Assembly: GCA_022772735.1 (NCBI GenBank)
Contig: JALEZD010000008.1
Coordinates: forward strand, 185,224 to 249,223
DNA length: 64,000 nucleotides
Source of the DNA: Erysipelotrichaceae bacterium
GTDB lineage: Bacteria > Bacillota_I > Bacilli_A > Erysipelotrichales > Erysipelotrichaceae
Direction: 5' to 3'
This document shows, piece after piece, positions 1-7,858 of this stretch. Each line of letters begins with the position of its first letter. Position 1 is the stretch's first letter. Both the position numbers and the translations under genes were made by a program. The notes beneath the pieces are model-generated. The model saw only the letters and a program-made list of their open reading frames with translations. It searched no databases and was not told the origin of the DNA.

Positions 1-623
1 TAGTTGATTTGATTATTAAGGAAAATCCAGATTTTATTTTAAATGTTGGCGATATGTATGATCACAAATTAAATATTGAAAATTCTGATAAATATTTTAA
101 GGCTATAAGTAATTTCAAATCTTATTATGTATCTGGAAATCACGAATTATATAAAAGATATGATATTGAATATAAAAAGAATATAAGAAGTTTTAATACA
201 AGGGTACTTGAAGGTGAAAAAGAAAAACTTTTTTTGAAAGATTCAATAATCAATATTGCTGGTATTGATGATATACAGATAAATAAAAGACTTAAAACGC
301 AATTAAAAAGAGCTTTAAAAAATGTTGATAATAATTTTACTATTTTGATGTTTCATCGCCCTCATTTGATTGAGTTGTTTAATACTTTAAATGTTGATTT
401 AGTTGTCAGTGGACATGCGCATTCTGGACAATGGAGAATTCCATTTACAAGAATTGGAATTTTTGCACCACAACAAAAGTTTTTCCCAAAATATACAAAT
501 GGACTTTATAAGTTAAAAAACACTTTATTATTTGTAACAAGAGGTCTAGCAAAAGAAAATGTTTTGATACCACGAGTTTATAACAGACCAGAAATATCAA
601 TAATACATTTATTACCAGAATAA
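1..623 (+). CDS. Metallophosphoesterase, 5' end outside window
   Basis: This is the C-terminal part of a calcineurin-like metallophosphoesterase. The reading frame is open to the window edge, so the start and the first metal-binding DxH motif lie upstream. Visible family motifs in order are GDMYDH (GD motif), SGNHELY (GNHE), FHRPH (metal-binding His) and SGHAHSGQW (GHxH). The layout resembles YkuE-like membrane-associated phosphohydrolases, and the GQWRIPF stretch after the GHAH motif fits that group, but the substrate cannot be told. The gene ends directly before the CIRCE/promoter region at 627-668. The family assignment is firm and the substrate unknown. Confidence 0.85.
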   Translation, partial: VDLIIKENPDFILNVGDMYDHKLNIENSDKYFKAISNFKSYYVSGNHELYKRYDIEYKKNIRSFNTRVLEGEKEKLFLKDSIINIAGIDDIQINKRLKTQLKRALKNVDNNFTILMFHRPHLIELFNTLNVDLVVSGHAHSGQWRIPFTRIGIFAPQQKFFPKYTNGLYKLKNTLLFVTRGLAKENVLIPRVYNRPEISIIHLLPE

Positions 624-626
624 TTG

Positions 627-653
627 TTAGCACTCTTTTCTTGACAGTGCTAA
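627..653. promoter_or_regulatory. CIRCE operator (HrcA binding site)
   Basis: The arms are TTAGCACTC (627-635) and CAGTGCTAA (645-653) with a 9-nt spacer. This matches the CIRCE consensus TTAGCACTC-N9-GAGTGCTAA at 17 of 18 arm positions. It overlaps the -35 box of the promoter at 641-668, the expected position for HrcA repression. It implies heat-shock control of the unit that starts at 700. Confidence 0.93.
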
Positions 654-668
654 CATTAGTGATATAAT
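641..668 (+). promoter_or_regulatory. Sigma-A promoter of the tig-lon unit
   Basis: A perfect -35 TTGACA (641-646) and a perfect -10 TATAAT (663-668) are separated by 16 bp. The -35 box lies inside the CIRCE element. Transcription should start near 675, which rules out the ATG at 673 and supports ATG 700 as the start of the first gene. Confidence 0.9.
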
Positions 669-699
669 ATTCATGTGCAAAAGCACAATAAGGAGCGAA

Positions 700-1410
700 A
701 TGTCATATTATTCAGAGTTAATTTATAAAGTTAAGGAATATATAGAAGATAATAAAATAAAAGAAGCGAAGGAAATTTTAAATGAAGAACTTAAAATGCC
801 TTATATTCCCAAAGAATATGAAGAAGAATTAAAAACTTTAGATAAAACAGTTAATGAAATGATCAATTTAGAAGTTGGTGTTAAAGAAACATCAATTGAA
901 AAGATTGAAGAGTACTTAAATGGAGATGCTAAAATGCAACTTCAGGCTGTTGCTGCATTATTTGAAAAGAATATGAGAAATCATATTGCAATTATTAGCA
1001 ATTATCTTTTAAATAATCCAGTCAAAGAAGCAGCTGCACTTTTAATTGATTCAATGATTGATCAACAACTCCAAAATCAATTTGAATATTCAAAAGAAGG
1101 AATTAACTACTCATTTATTCCAGCATATCTTAATAAACCATGTGAAACTGTTGGTTTTTTAAAAGCTGATGAGTTTTTACAAGAATGGATAGCAAATGAA
1201 AATCCATCAATGTATGAAATGTGTTTACAACTATTAATTAGGGAAGCGTATTTGATGTTGCCATTAGAAATTGATGAAGATGAATCAAAAGGTATAGCGT
1301 TAAGTATTTTGAAAAATGTTATGGATTTAATGGGTGAAACAACATTGTTTGAAAAAATAAAGGAAGAATATGAATTATCGGATAATTTATTAGTGACACT
1401 AAATGGATAA
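700..1410 (+). CDS. Helical-repeat protein, DUF3196-like
   Basis: A soluble, acidic protein of 236 aa, probably all helical, with no signal peptide or membrane segment. The N-terminus (SYYSELIYKVKEYIEDNKIK) reads like a TPR-type helical hairpin and the protein resembles DUF3196 proteins of Mollicutes and Erysipelotrichia; this assignment is from memory of the family and is tentative. ATG 700 was chosen because AGGAG (691-695) precedes it and because the promoter -10 box at 663-668 places the upstream ATG 673 at or before the transcription start. It is the first gene after the CIRCE operator and is followed by tig and lon, so a role in protein quality control is a fair inference, not shown. 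Confidence 0.72.
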   Translation: MSYYSELIYKVKEYIEDNKIKEAKEILNEELKMPYIPKEYEEELKTLDKTVNEMINLEVGVKETSIEKIEEYLNGDAKMQLQAVAALFEKNMRNHIAIISNYLLNNPVKEAAALLIDSMIDQQLQNQFEYSKEGINYSFIPAYLNKPCETVGFLKADEFLQEWIANENPSMYEMCLQLLIREAYLMLPLEIDEDESKGIALSILKNVMDLMGETTLFEKIKEEYELSDNLLVTLNG

Positions 1411-1476
1411 TTGTTTAAAAACAATAATGATTTTGTTATAATAAATTGGCTTATATTGAAAGGAGCATATAAAAAA

Positions 1477-2748
1477 ATGTCAAATTGGACTCTTAAAGAA
1501 AAATCAACAGGTGAATTACAAGTTACATTATCAGGTGAAAAATGGAAAAACGCTCAAGAATCTGCTTTTAAAAAATTAGCAAAAGAAGTAGAAATTGATG
1601 GATTTAGAAAAGGTCAAGCACCAAAAGCTTTAATTAAAAAACGTATCTCTGATGCATTAGTACAAAATGAAGCTGTTAATGATGTTGCAAACGAATTATT
1701 GCAAGATGGAATAAAAGAACATGATTTATGGCCAGTCGCAAGACCTGAGTTAAAAGTTAATTCTATTAGTGGTGATGAAGTTGATTTAACATTTATCATT
1801 ACGGTTAAACCTGAAGTTACTTTAGGCGAATATAAAGGTTTAAAATATGAAGTTGAAGATGTAGTTGCTAGTGATGATGAAATAAAATCTGAAATCGAAA
1901 AATTACGTACACAATATTCTGAAGTTTCTACAAAAAATGATGCAGCTGTAGAAGGTGATACAGTTGTAATAGATTTTGAGGGATTTAAAGATGGTGTTGC
2001 TTTTGAAGGTGGTAAAGGAAGTAATTACGAGCTAAAACTTGGTTCAAATACATTTATTCCTGGATTTGAAAGTCAACTTATCGGGATAAAAGCTGGAGAA
2101 AGCAAAGATATTGATGTTACTTTCCCAGAAGAATATCACTCTGAAGAGTTAAAAGGTGCACCAGTTACATTTAAAGTTACTGTTCATGAAATAAGAGAAA
2201 ATAAACTACCTGAATTAAATGATGACTTTGCACAAGATTTGAATATTCCAGAAGTTGAAACACTAGAAGATTTAAATAAAAAAATTAAATCTCAAATTGA
2301 AACACAAAAGAAATCTAAAAATGAAAATTTAGCTACAGAAAAACTTATCAATGAAGTTGTTGATAATGCAACAGTTGATATTCCACAACAAATGATTGAT
2401 GATGAAACTAATCAAATGATTCAAGAATTTGCTCAAAATCTACAAATGCAAAATTTTGGTTTTGATCAATTCTTAAAAGCTACAAATCAAACTATTGAAG
2501 ATGTTAAAACTCAAATGGCTACTGATGCAGAGCATAGAGTTAAAATGAGATTAGTTCTTGAAGCAATTGCAAAAAACGAAGATATACAAGTAAATGATGA
2601 AGAATTAGATGCAGAATTCCAAGAAATTTCTAGTCAATATCAAATGGAAATTGAGAAAGTAAAATCTTTGGTACCTGCTGAAAGCCTTCGTTATGATTTA
2701 AAAGTAAGAAAAGCTCTTGATTTAGTAAAAGAATCAGCTGTTAAATAA
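1477..2748 (+). CDS. tig: Trigger factor (ribosome-associated chaperone, PPIase)
   Basis: Trigger factor of 423 aa binds the ribosome at the exit tunnel and helps nascent chains fold. The N-terminal ribosome-binding domain carries the signature GFRKGQAPKALIKKRI (about residues 43-58). It is followed by an FKBP-type PPIase domain (about 150-245, with VVIDFEGFKDGVAFEGGKG) and a helical C-terminal chaperone domain. Length is typical of the family. ATG 1477 is chosen over the longer frame beginning TTG 1411 because an AAAGGAG box lies at 1459-1465 and homology begins there. It lies 66 bp after the DUF3196-like gene and is followed by a hairpin before lon. A TATAAT at 1437-1442 might be a secondary promoter, but no well-spaced -35 is visible. 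Confidence 0.97.
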   Translation: MSNWTLKEKSTGELQVTLSGEKWKNAQESAFKKLAKEVEIDGFRKGQAPKALIKKRISDALVQNEAVNDVANELLQDGIKEHDLWPVARPELKVNSISGDEVDLTFIITVKPEVTLGEYKGLKYEVEDVVASDDEIKSEIEKLRTQYSEVSTKNDAAVEGDTVVIDFEGFKDGVAFEGGKGSNYELKLGSNTFIPGFESQLIGIKAGESKDIDVTFPEEYHSEELKGAPVTFKVTVHEIRENKLPELNDDFAQDLNIPEVETLEDLNKKIKSQIETQKKSKNENLATEKLINEVVDNATVDIPQQMIDDETNQMIQEFAQNLQMQNFGFDQFLKATNQTIEDVKTQMATDAEHRVKMRLVLEAIAKNEDIQVNDEELDAEFQEISSQYQMEIEKVKSLVPAESLRYDLKVRKALDLVKESAVK

Positions 2749-2768
2749 GACGCATCGCGTCTTATTTT
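2744..2768 (+). terminator. Hairpin between tig and lon (terminator or attenuator)
   Basis: A perfect 10-bp stem, AATAAGACGC (2744-2753) with GCGTCTTATT (2757-2766), closes a 3-nt ATC loop and runs into a short T-rich tail. It begins within the tig stop codon. The U tract is interrupted by A and short, so partial termination that lowers lon relative to tig is more likely than full termination. Confidence 0.7.
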
Positions 2769-2785
2769 GATAAATGGAGGTTAAA

Positions 2786-5101
2786 ATGAGTGAAAATAAA
2801 GAACTCTATATTCCCGCAGTAGCGACTAGAGGAGTAATTGTTTTTCCAAATCAAGAAGTAATGATTGAGGTTGGAAGAGAAAAAAGTATAAATGCCATCG
2901 AAGAATCAATGCAGAACTATGATGGTAGGGTTTGGGTTGCATGCCAAAATGATATTATGGTGGATAATCCAACTGAAACGGATATATACCCATTTGGAAC
3001 AATTTGTCAGGTTAAGTCTATTAGAAAAAAAGAAGGTTTTATGAGGGTTGTATTCAAAGGAATACAACGTAGTAGCCTTGTTGAATTTAATGACACTGAT
3101 AAACAGTTTATGGTTTTAGTTGAACCATTAGATGATATTCTTGGTGATCAAAAACATGAAATGGTTTTGGTTAAGAAAATTATAGGTGAATTTGAAAAAT
3201 TTAATTCAATAAGTGCTAATTTTCCACCAGAAGTCATTTCACAACTAACAAAAGGTGTATCTGCGGTTGCATTAAGTGATCAATTTGCACAATATTACCC
3301 ACTTAATTTAGAAATAAAACAACAATTGTTAGAAACAATAGATGTTAATGAAAGATTAATGTTAATTGTAAATGAAATGGCAAAAGAAAAAGAAATTTCA
3401 AAAATTGAAAGTACGATAAATGATAAAGTAAAAGAAAGAATTGAAGATGGTCAAAGAGAGTACTTTTTAAGAGAAAAACTTCGTGCTATTAAGGAAGAAT
3501 TAGGTGATGTTTCGAATGTAAGTGATGATAGTAACGATATAAGAGATATGATAAAAAACAATCCATATCCTGAACATGTTAAAGCAAAAGCTTTAGAAGA
3601 ATTAGCAAGATATGAAATGTTACCACAAGCTTCAGGAGAAGCGAGTGTTGTTAGAACTTATATTGATTGGCTTTTAAAAACACCTTGGTTTAAAGAAACT
3701 GTTGATAACGATGATTTAAATAAGGTTCAAGATGTTTTAAATGACGATCATTTTGGACTTGAAAAGGTTAAAGAAAGAATTATGGAATATTTGGCTGTAA
3801 AACAGATGACTAATTCTTTGAAAGCGCCTATTTTATGCCTTGTAGGTCCTCCTGGAGTTGGTAAAACATCACTTGCAAAATCTATTTCCCGTGCGTTAGG
3901 TAGAAGCTTTGTCAAGATGAGTCTTGGTGGAGTCAGAGATGAAGCAGAAATTAGAGGACATAGAAGGACATATTTAGGAAGTATGCCAGGTAGAATCATT
4001 CAAGGAATGAAAAAAGTTGGTGTAATCAATCCAGTATTCTTAATAGATGAATTAGATAAATTAGGCTCTGATTATAAAGGGGATCCTTCAAGTGCAATGC
4101 TTGAAGTATTAGATCCAGAACAAAACACACAATTTAGTGATCATTATTTAGAGGAACCATACGATTTATCAAAAGTTTTATTTATTGCGACTGCCAATTA
4201 TTTAGAAAATATTCCTGAAGCATTAAGAGATAGATTGGAAATAATTAATCTTTCAAGTTATACTGAACTTGAAAAAGTTCATATAGCAAAAGAACATTTA
4301 GTAAATAAACAAGTTCTTGCGAATGGTTTAAAGTTATCTCAATTTAAAATAACCGATGATGAAATAATTTATTTAATTAGACATTATACAAGAGAGGCTG
4401 GAGTTAGACAGCTTGAAAGGGTTATTGCAACATTGTGTAGAAAAACTGTTCTTGAGATTTTGAAAAAAGACAAGAAAGTTATTAAAATCAACAAAAAACT
4501 TATTAATTTATGGCTTGGTAAAGAAATATTTGAATATGGAAGAAAAGAAAAGGCTAATCAAATTGGTGTTGTAACTGGTCTTGCATACACTTCATTTGGT
4601 GGAGATGTACTTCCTGTTGAAGTTACATATTTTGATGGTAAAGGGAAATTGATTGTTACAGGACAATTGGGTAAAGTAATGAGTGAATCAACAGAAATTG
4701 CTCTTGATTATATTAAATCAAATGCAAAAGAATTGCATATTGATCCTAAATTCTTCGATACACACGATATACATATTCATGTTCCTGAAGGTGCGGTTCC
4801 AAAAGATGGTCCAAGTGCGGGTGTTACTTTAACTACAGCATTAGTATCTGCAATAACTAAAAAAGAAGTATATTCAAATCTTGCCATGACTGGTGAAGTA
4901 ACATTAAGAGGAAACGTTCTTGCGATTGGTGGTTTAAGAGAAAAAAGCCTTGCAGCTCACAGAGTTGGAATTGAGAAAATAATTATTCCTAAGAGTAACT
5001 TAAAAGATTTAGAGGATGTTCCTGAAATAGTTAAATCATCTATAAAATTTATTCCAGTTGAAAATGTCTCACAAGTATTGAAAGAAGCACTTGTTAAATA
5101 G
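2786..5101 (+). CDS. lon: ATP-dependent protease Lon (LonA type)
   Basis: Lon of 771 aa is a cytoplasmic AAA+ protease that degrades misfolded and regulatory proteins. Order of domains: N-terminal substrate-binding domain, AAA+ module with Walker A GPPGVGKTS and Walker B VFLIDELDKL, sensor region, and the protease domain with the Ser-Lys dyad: Ser677 in KDGPSAG and Lys720 in GGLREKSLAA. Length fits LonA. ATG 2786 is chosen over ATG 2774 because GGAGG (2776-2780) sits 5 nt before it and overlaps the other candidate. Its place downstream of CIRCE, tig and a hairpin suggests heat-shock control by HrcA. EngB follows 2 nt after its stop. Confidence 0.98.
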   Translation: MSENKELYIPAVATRGVIVFPNQEVMIEVGREKSINAIEESMQNYDGRVWVACQNDIMVDNPTETDIYPFGTICQVKSIRKKEGFMRVVFKGIQRSSLVEFNDTDKQFMVLVEPLDDILGDQKHEMVLVKKIIGEFEKFNSISANFPPEVISQLTKGVSAVALSDQFAQYYPLNLEIKQQLLETIDVNERLMLIVNEMAKEKEISKIESTINDKVKERIEDGQREYFLREKLRAIKEELGDVSNVSDDSNDIRDMIKNNPYPEHVKAKALEELARYEMLPQASGEASVVRTYIDWLLKTPWFKETVDNDDLNKVQDVLNDDHFGLEKVKERIMEYLAVKQMTNSLKAPILCLVGPPGVGKTSLAKSISRALGRSFVKMSLGGVRDEAEIRGHRRTYLGSMPGRIIQGMKKVGVINPVFLIDELDKLGSDYKGDPSSAMLEVLDPEQNTQFSDHYLEEPYDLSKVLFIATANYLENIPEALRDRLEIINLSSYTELEKVHIAKEHLVNKQVLANGLKLSQFKITDDEIIYLIRHYTREAGVRQLERVIATLCRKTVLEILKKDKKVIKINKKLINLWLGKEIFEYGRKEKANQIGVVTGLAYTSFGGDVLPVEVTYFDGKGKLIVTGQLGKVMSESTEIALDYIKSNAKELHIDPKFFDTHDIHIHVPEGAVPKDGPSAGVTLTTALVSAITKKEVYSNLAMTGEVTLRGNVLAIGGLREKSLAAHRVGIEKIIIPKSNLKDLEDVPEIVKSSIKFIPVENVSQVLKEALVK

Positions 5102-5103
5102 TT

Positions 5104-5673
5104 ATGCAGTATTTTAACGCTAATTTTATTACTAGTGCTATTAATAAATCACAATGGCCAGACCATTTATTGAAAGAAGTAGTTTTGGCTGGTAGAAGTA
5201 ATGTTGGAAAATCTTCATTAATAAATTCGTTGTGTAATAGAAAAAATCTTGCGTATACAGGTAATACACCTGGAAAAACTCGTTTGTTAAATTTTTACAA
5301 TGTTGATGATAAAATTGTTTTAGTAGATGTTCCAGGGTATGGATATGCTGCTAGATCAAATAATGAACTAAATTCTTTTGGCGAAATGATGGAGACATAT
5401 TTTAATGAAAGAGGTAATTTAAAAGCATTAGTTTTGATAGTTGATATGCGACATAAGCCAACAAAAGATGATATTGAAATGTTAGAATATGCGAAAAGTA
5501 AAAAAATAAATACTTTTGTTGTTGCAACTAAATTTGATAAAGTTAAATCAAGTGAAAGAGATAAGCAGAGTAAACTTATTTGTGATACACTCGGAATAAG
5601 CAACTTAATCCATTATTCTAGTGTTACAAAAAAAGGGCAAGACATACTTTGGGATAAATTAAATAATTTATAA
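5104..5673 (+). CDS. engB: Ribosome-biogenesis GTPase EngB/YsxC
   Basis: A 189-aa TRAFAC GTPase needed for maturation of the 50S ribosomal subunit. G motifs are visible in order: AGRSNVGKSS (P loop), the switch Thr in NTPGKTR, DVPGYG (G3) and TKFDK (G4), with a G5 Ser-Ser near the C-terminus. It starts 2 nt after the lon stop without a strong ribosome binding site, so translation is probably coupled to lon. The lon-engB pair is common in Bacilli. A terminator follows at 5678-5724. Confidence 0.96.
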   Translation: MQYFNANFITSAINKSQWPDHLLKEVVLAGRSNVGKSSLINSLCNRKNLAYTGNTPGKTRLLNFYNVDDKIVLVDVPGYGYAARSNNELNSFGEMMETYFNERGNLKALVLIVDMRHKPTKDDIEMLEYAKSKKINTFVVATKFDKVKSSERDKQSKLICDTLGISNLIHYSSVTKKGQDILWDKLNNL

Positions 5674-5677
5674 ACTT

Positions 5678-5724
5678 AAGTGGATTTTAGATAGTTTTAA
5701 AACTTATTTAAAATCCACTTTTTT
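5678..5724 (+). terminator. Terminator after engB
   Basis: A 12-bp stem, AAGTGGATTTTA (5678-5689) with TAAAATCCACTT (5709-5720), runs into a T tract. It ends the CIRCE-tig-lon-engB unit. Confidence 0.85.
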
Positions 5725-5765
5725 ATTAAAAAAATTATTATGTTATAATTTCTTTGAGGAAAAAT

Positions 5766-6167
5766 ATGAAAAAATACAGTTTGATTGTTGTTTTTAATAA
5801 AGAATTGAGTAAAGTTTTAATGTGTAAAAGAGCTAAAGAACCTTATAAAAATTTATATAATTTTCCAGGAGGTAAAATTGAAAAAAATGAAACTGTTTTA
5901 TCTTCATCTAAAAGAGAATTATTAGAAGAAACAGGTTTAAATTGTAGAATAAAAAGAATTATGAAAATAGATTATTTTTTAGAAAAAGAAAAACTTAGAT
6001 TAGAGATATGCACTGGTATTAGTGATACAATGGATGTAATTCCAGAAATAAATAAGCTTTTTTGGATTGATATTTCTGAAGATTTTTCTAGTGAAAAGTT
6101 TGCAGGTGAAGGTAACTGCAAACATATTTTAAAGTGTGCTTTATTTTATTGGGGTAATTTGACATAA
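5766..6167 (+). CDS. Nudix hydrolase (MutT-like)
   Basis: A 133-aa Nudix protein that hydrolyses nucleoside-diphosphate-linked substrates. The full Nudix box GX5EX7REUXEEXGU is present: GKIEKNE, seven residues, then RELLEETGL. The N-terminal LMCKRAKEPYKNLYNFPGG stretch resembles 8-oxo-dGTP diphosphatases, but substrate cannot be assigned from sequence. ATG 5766 is preferred over TTG 5754 because GAGGA (5756-5760) precedes it. A TATAAT at 5744-5749 gives a very short leader. The gene stands between terminator 5678-5724 and the YjiH gene. Confidence 0.88.
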   Translation: MKKYSLIVVFNKELSKVLMCKRAKEPYKNLYNFPGGKIEKNETVLSSSKRELLEETGLNCRIKRIMKIDYFLEKEKLRLEICTGISDTMDVIPEINKLFWIDISEDFSSEKFAGEGNCKHILKCALFYWGNLT

Positions 6168-6235
6168 AAGTTTTTAAGGTATAGACTTAAGGCAACAGTA
6201 TGACATTTCTATAATAAATATAAGGGGTATATATA

Positions 6236-7600
6236 ATGAAAAAATTTTCTAAAAGAAGTTTTGAAGTGAAAGAAATTCTTAAATTTATTATTCCATCTTT
6301 AATTGGTATTTTATTACTTATGACTCCATTTAAAATTAATGGGGCTACAACTGTAGGAGTTTCTTTATTATCGAGTATTATTAGTCAAATAATTAATTCT
6401 ATTGTTCCAATTCCTTATTTGATTTTAATATGTATATTTTTTTCATGTTTATTTTCTATAACATACAAACTTTTTAGACCAAAGTTAATTGAAAATAATA
6501 TTATTTTAAAAGAAATTTCAGATATAGGAAATTTTTGGATTTTTCTTAGAATAATTGGATTAATTTTTGTGGTTTTAACTTTATTTCAAATTGGACCAAA
6601 AATAATAATTTCAGAAAGTACAGGAGGACTTGTATTATTTGAATTAATTGTCGGTTTATTTACAATTTTTTTAATTGCAGGTTTTATTCTTCCTTTTTTA
6701 ACAAATTTTGGTTTGTTAGAATTTGTAGGTGTATATCTAACAAATATAATGAGACCACTATTTAATTTACCTGGAAGATCTGCTGTAGATTGTATAGCTT
6801 CGTGGATTGGTGATGGTACTATTGGAGTTGCATTAACTAGCAAACAATATGAAGATGGTAATTATAGTGAAAAAGAAGCTGCAGTAATAGCTACATCATT
6901 TTCTGCTGTTTCTATAACTTTTTGTCTTGTTGTTATTAAAAATGTTGGTTTAACTGACTATTTTGGTCAATTTTATTTAACTATTTGTATTGTTGGTATT
7001 ATTTGTGCACTTGTTTTACCTAAAATACCTCCGCTTTCTCTAAAGAAAAATGTTTATTTAAAAAAAGGTGAGGACATAAATTCTGAAGTAATTCCTAGTG
7101 ATTATAGTAAAAAAGACTGGGCTCTTACTTTAGCAATAAAAAAAGCAAATAATAATTTTTCTATTAAAAAATTTATTTTTAATGGTTTTTCTACAGTTTT
7201 AAATATGTGGTTAGGTGTAATTCCAATAATAATGGCAGTAGGTACTATTGCTTTAATTTTATCTGAATATACATCTATATTTACTTATTTGGGTATGCCA
7301 TTTTTGCCTATATTAAAATTTTTTAATGTAAGTGATGCATTGGCTGCAAGTGAAACAATGGTTGTTGGATTTGCAGATATGGTTGTACCTTCAATATTAG
7401 CTGCAAGTATGGAAAGTGTAAAAACTAGATTTATTGTTGCAGTGTTGTCTGTTTGTCAGTTAATTTATATGTCTGAAACAGGATCAGTAATTTTAGGATC
7501 TAAAATACCTGTGAATTTATTTGAATTATTTGTGATTTTTATTGAAAGAACGATAATTGCACTCCCAATAATAATTCTATTATCAAATGTGTTTTTTTAA
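6236..7600 (+). CDS. YjiH-family membrane protein with nucleoside-recognition (Gate) domain
   Basis: An integral membrane protein of 454 aa with many hydrophobic segments (first at about residues 15-33) and a charged cytoplasmic stretch near 275-300. Characteristic sequences such as GRSAVDCIASWIGDGTIGVAL and AASETMVVGFADMVVPSILA match the YjiH/Gate family, which is thought to transport or sense nucleoside-like or other small solutes; its substrate is unknown. The start has an AAGGGG box at 6222-6227. A TATAAT at 6210-6215 is a plausible -10, but the -35 is weak. No terminator is evident: the next promoter begins 2 nt after its stop. Confidence 0.82.
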   Translation: MKKFSKRSFEVKEILKFIIPSLIGILLLMTPFKINGATTVGVSLLSSIISQIINSIVPIPYLILICIFFSCLFSITYKLFRPKLIENNIILKEISDIGNFWIFLRIIGLIFVVLTLFQIGPKIIISESTGGLVLFELIVGLFTIFLIAGFILPFLTNFGLLEFVGVYLTNIMRPLFNLPGRSAVDCIASWIGDGTIGVALTSKQYEDGNYSEKEAAVIATSFSAVSITFCLVVIKNVGLTDYFGQFYLTICIVGIICALVLPKIPPLSLKKNVYLKKGEDINSEVIPSDYSKKDWALTLAIKKANNNFSIKKFIFNGFSTVLNMWLGVIPIIMAVGTIALILSEYTSIFTYLGMPFLPILKFFNVSDALAASETMVVGFADMVVPSILAASMESVKTRFIVAVLSVCQLIYMSETGSVILGSKIPVNLFELFVIFIERTIIALPIIILLSNVFF

Positions 7601-7601
7601 A

Positions 7602-7630
7602 TTGAAATTTTAACTTAATTTATGTATAAT
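7602..7630 (+). promoter_or_regulatory. Promoter of the valS T-box transcript
   Basis: The -35 TTGAAA (7602-7607) and -10 TATAAT (7625-7630) are separated by 17 bp. The predicted transcription start is near 7637, at the beginning of the T-box leader. Confidence 0.87.
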
Positions 7631-7636
7631 AGCTTT

Positions 7637-7848
7637 AATTCTATGAACAGAAGGAGTATCTATAAATCTTTTTTAGAGAGTTGTAGTTTGGTGAAATACA
7701 ACAAAGGTAAGTAGGGAAGGTAGTCTGGGAGAATTTGATTTGAATAAAGTAGAGTCAAACGTATTACTGCGTTAAAGTTATTGAGGCAATTTTATTGCAA
7801 ATTAAGGTGGTACCACGATTATTTCGTCCTTTATAGGACTTTTTTTTT
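7637..7848 (+). promoter_or_regulatory. T-box leader, Val specifier GUA
   Basis: A T-box riboswitch that reads uncharged tRNA-Val. Visible parts: AGTA loop-E motif (about 7654-7657), the AGAGAG and GGTGAAA elements of stem I with the hairpin GTTGTA/TACAAC, the specifier GUA at 7720-7722 in the context GAAGGTAGTCTGGGAG, a stem-III-like AACG/CGTT hairpin, and the T-box sequence AAGGTGGTACCACG (7804-7817). The terminator stem GTCCT/AGGAC (7826-7839) is followed by eight Ts. Specifier and downstream gene agree (valine). Confidence 0.93.
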
Positions 7849-7858
7849 GGAGGAAATT

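Noticed and set aside
1410..1442. Palindrome ATTGTTT/AAACAAT and TATAAT before tig, as a separate promoter or operator
   Set aside because: The only TTG-type -35 gives a 20-bp spacer and the palindrome is short and AT-rich; not strong enough to list as a feature.
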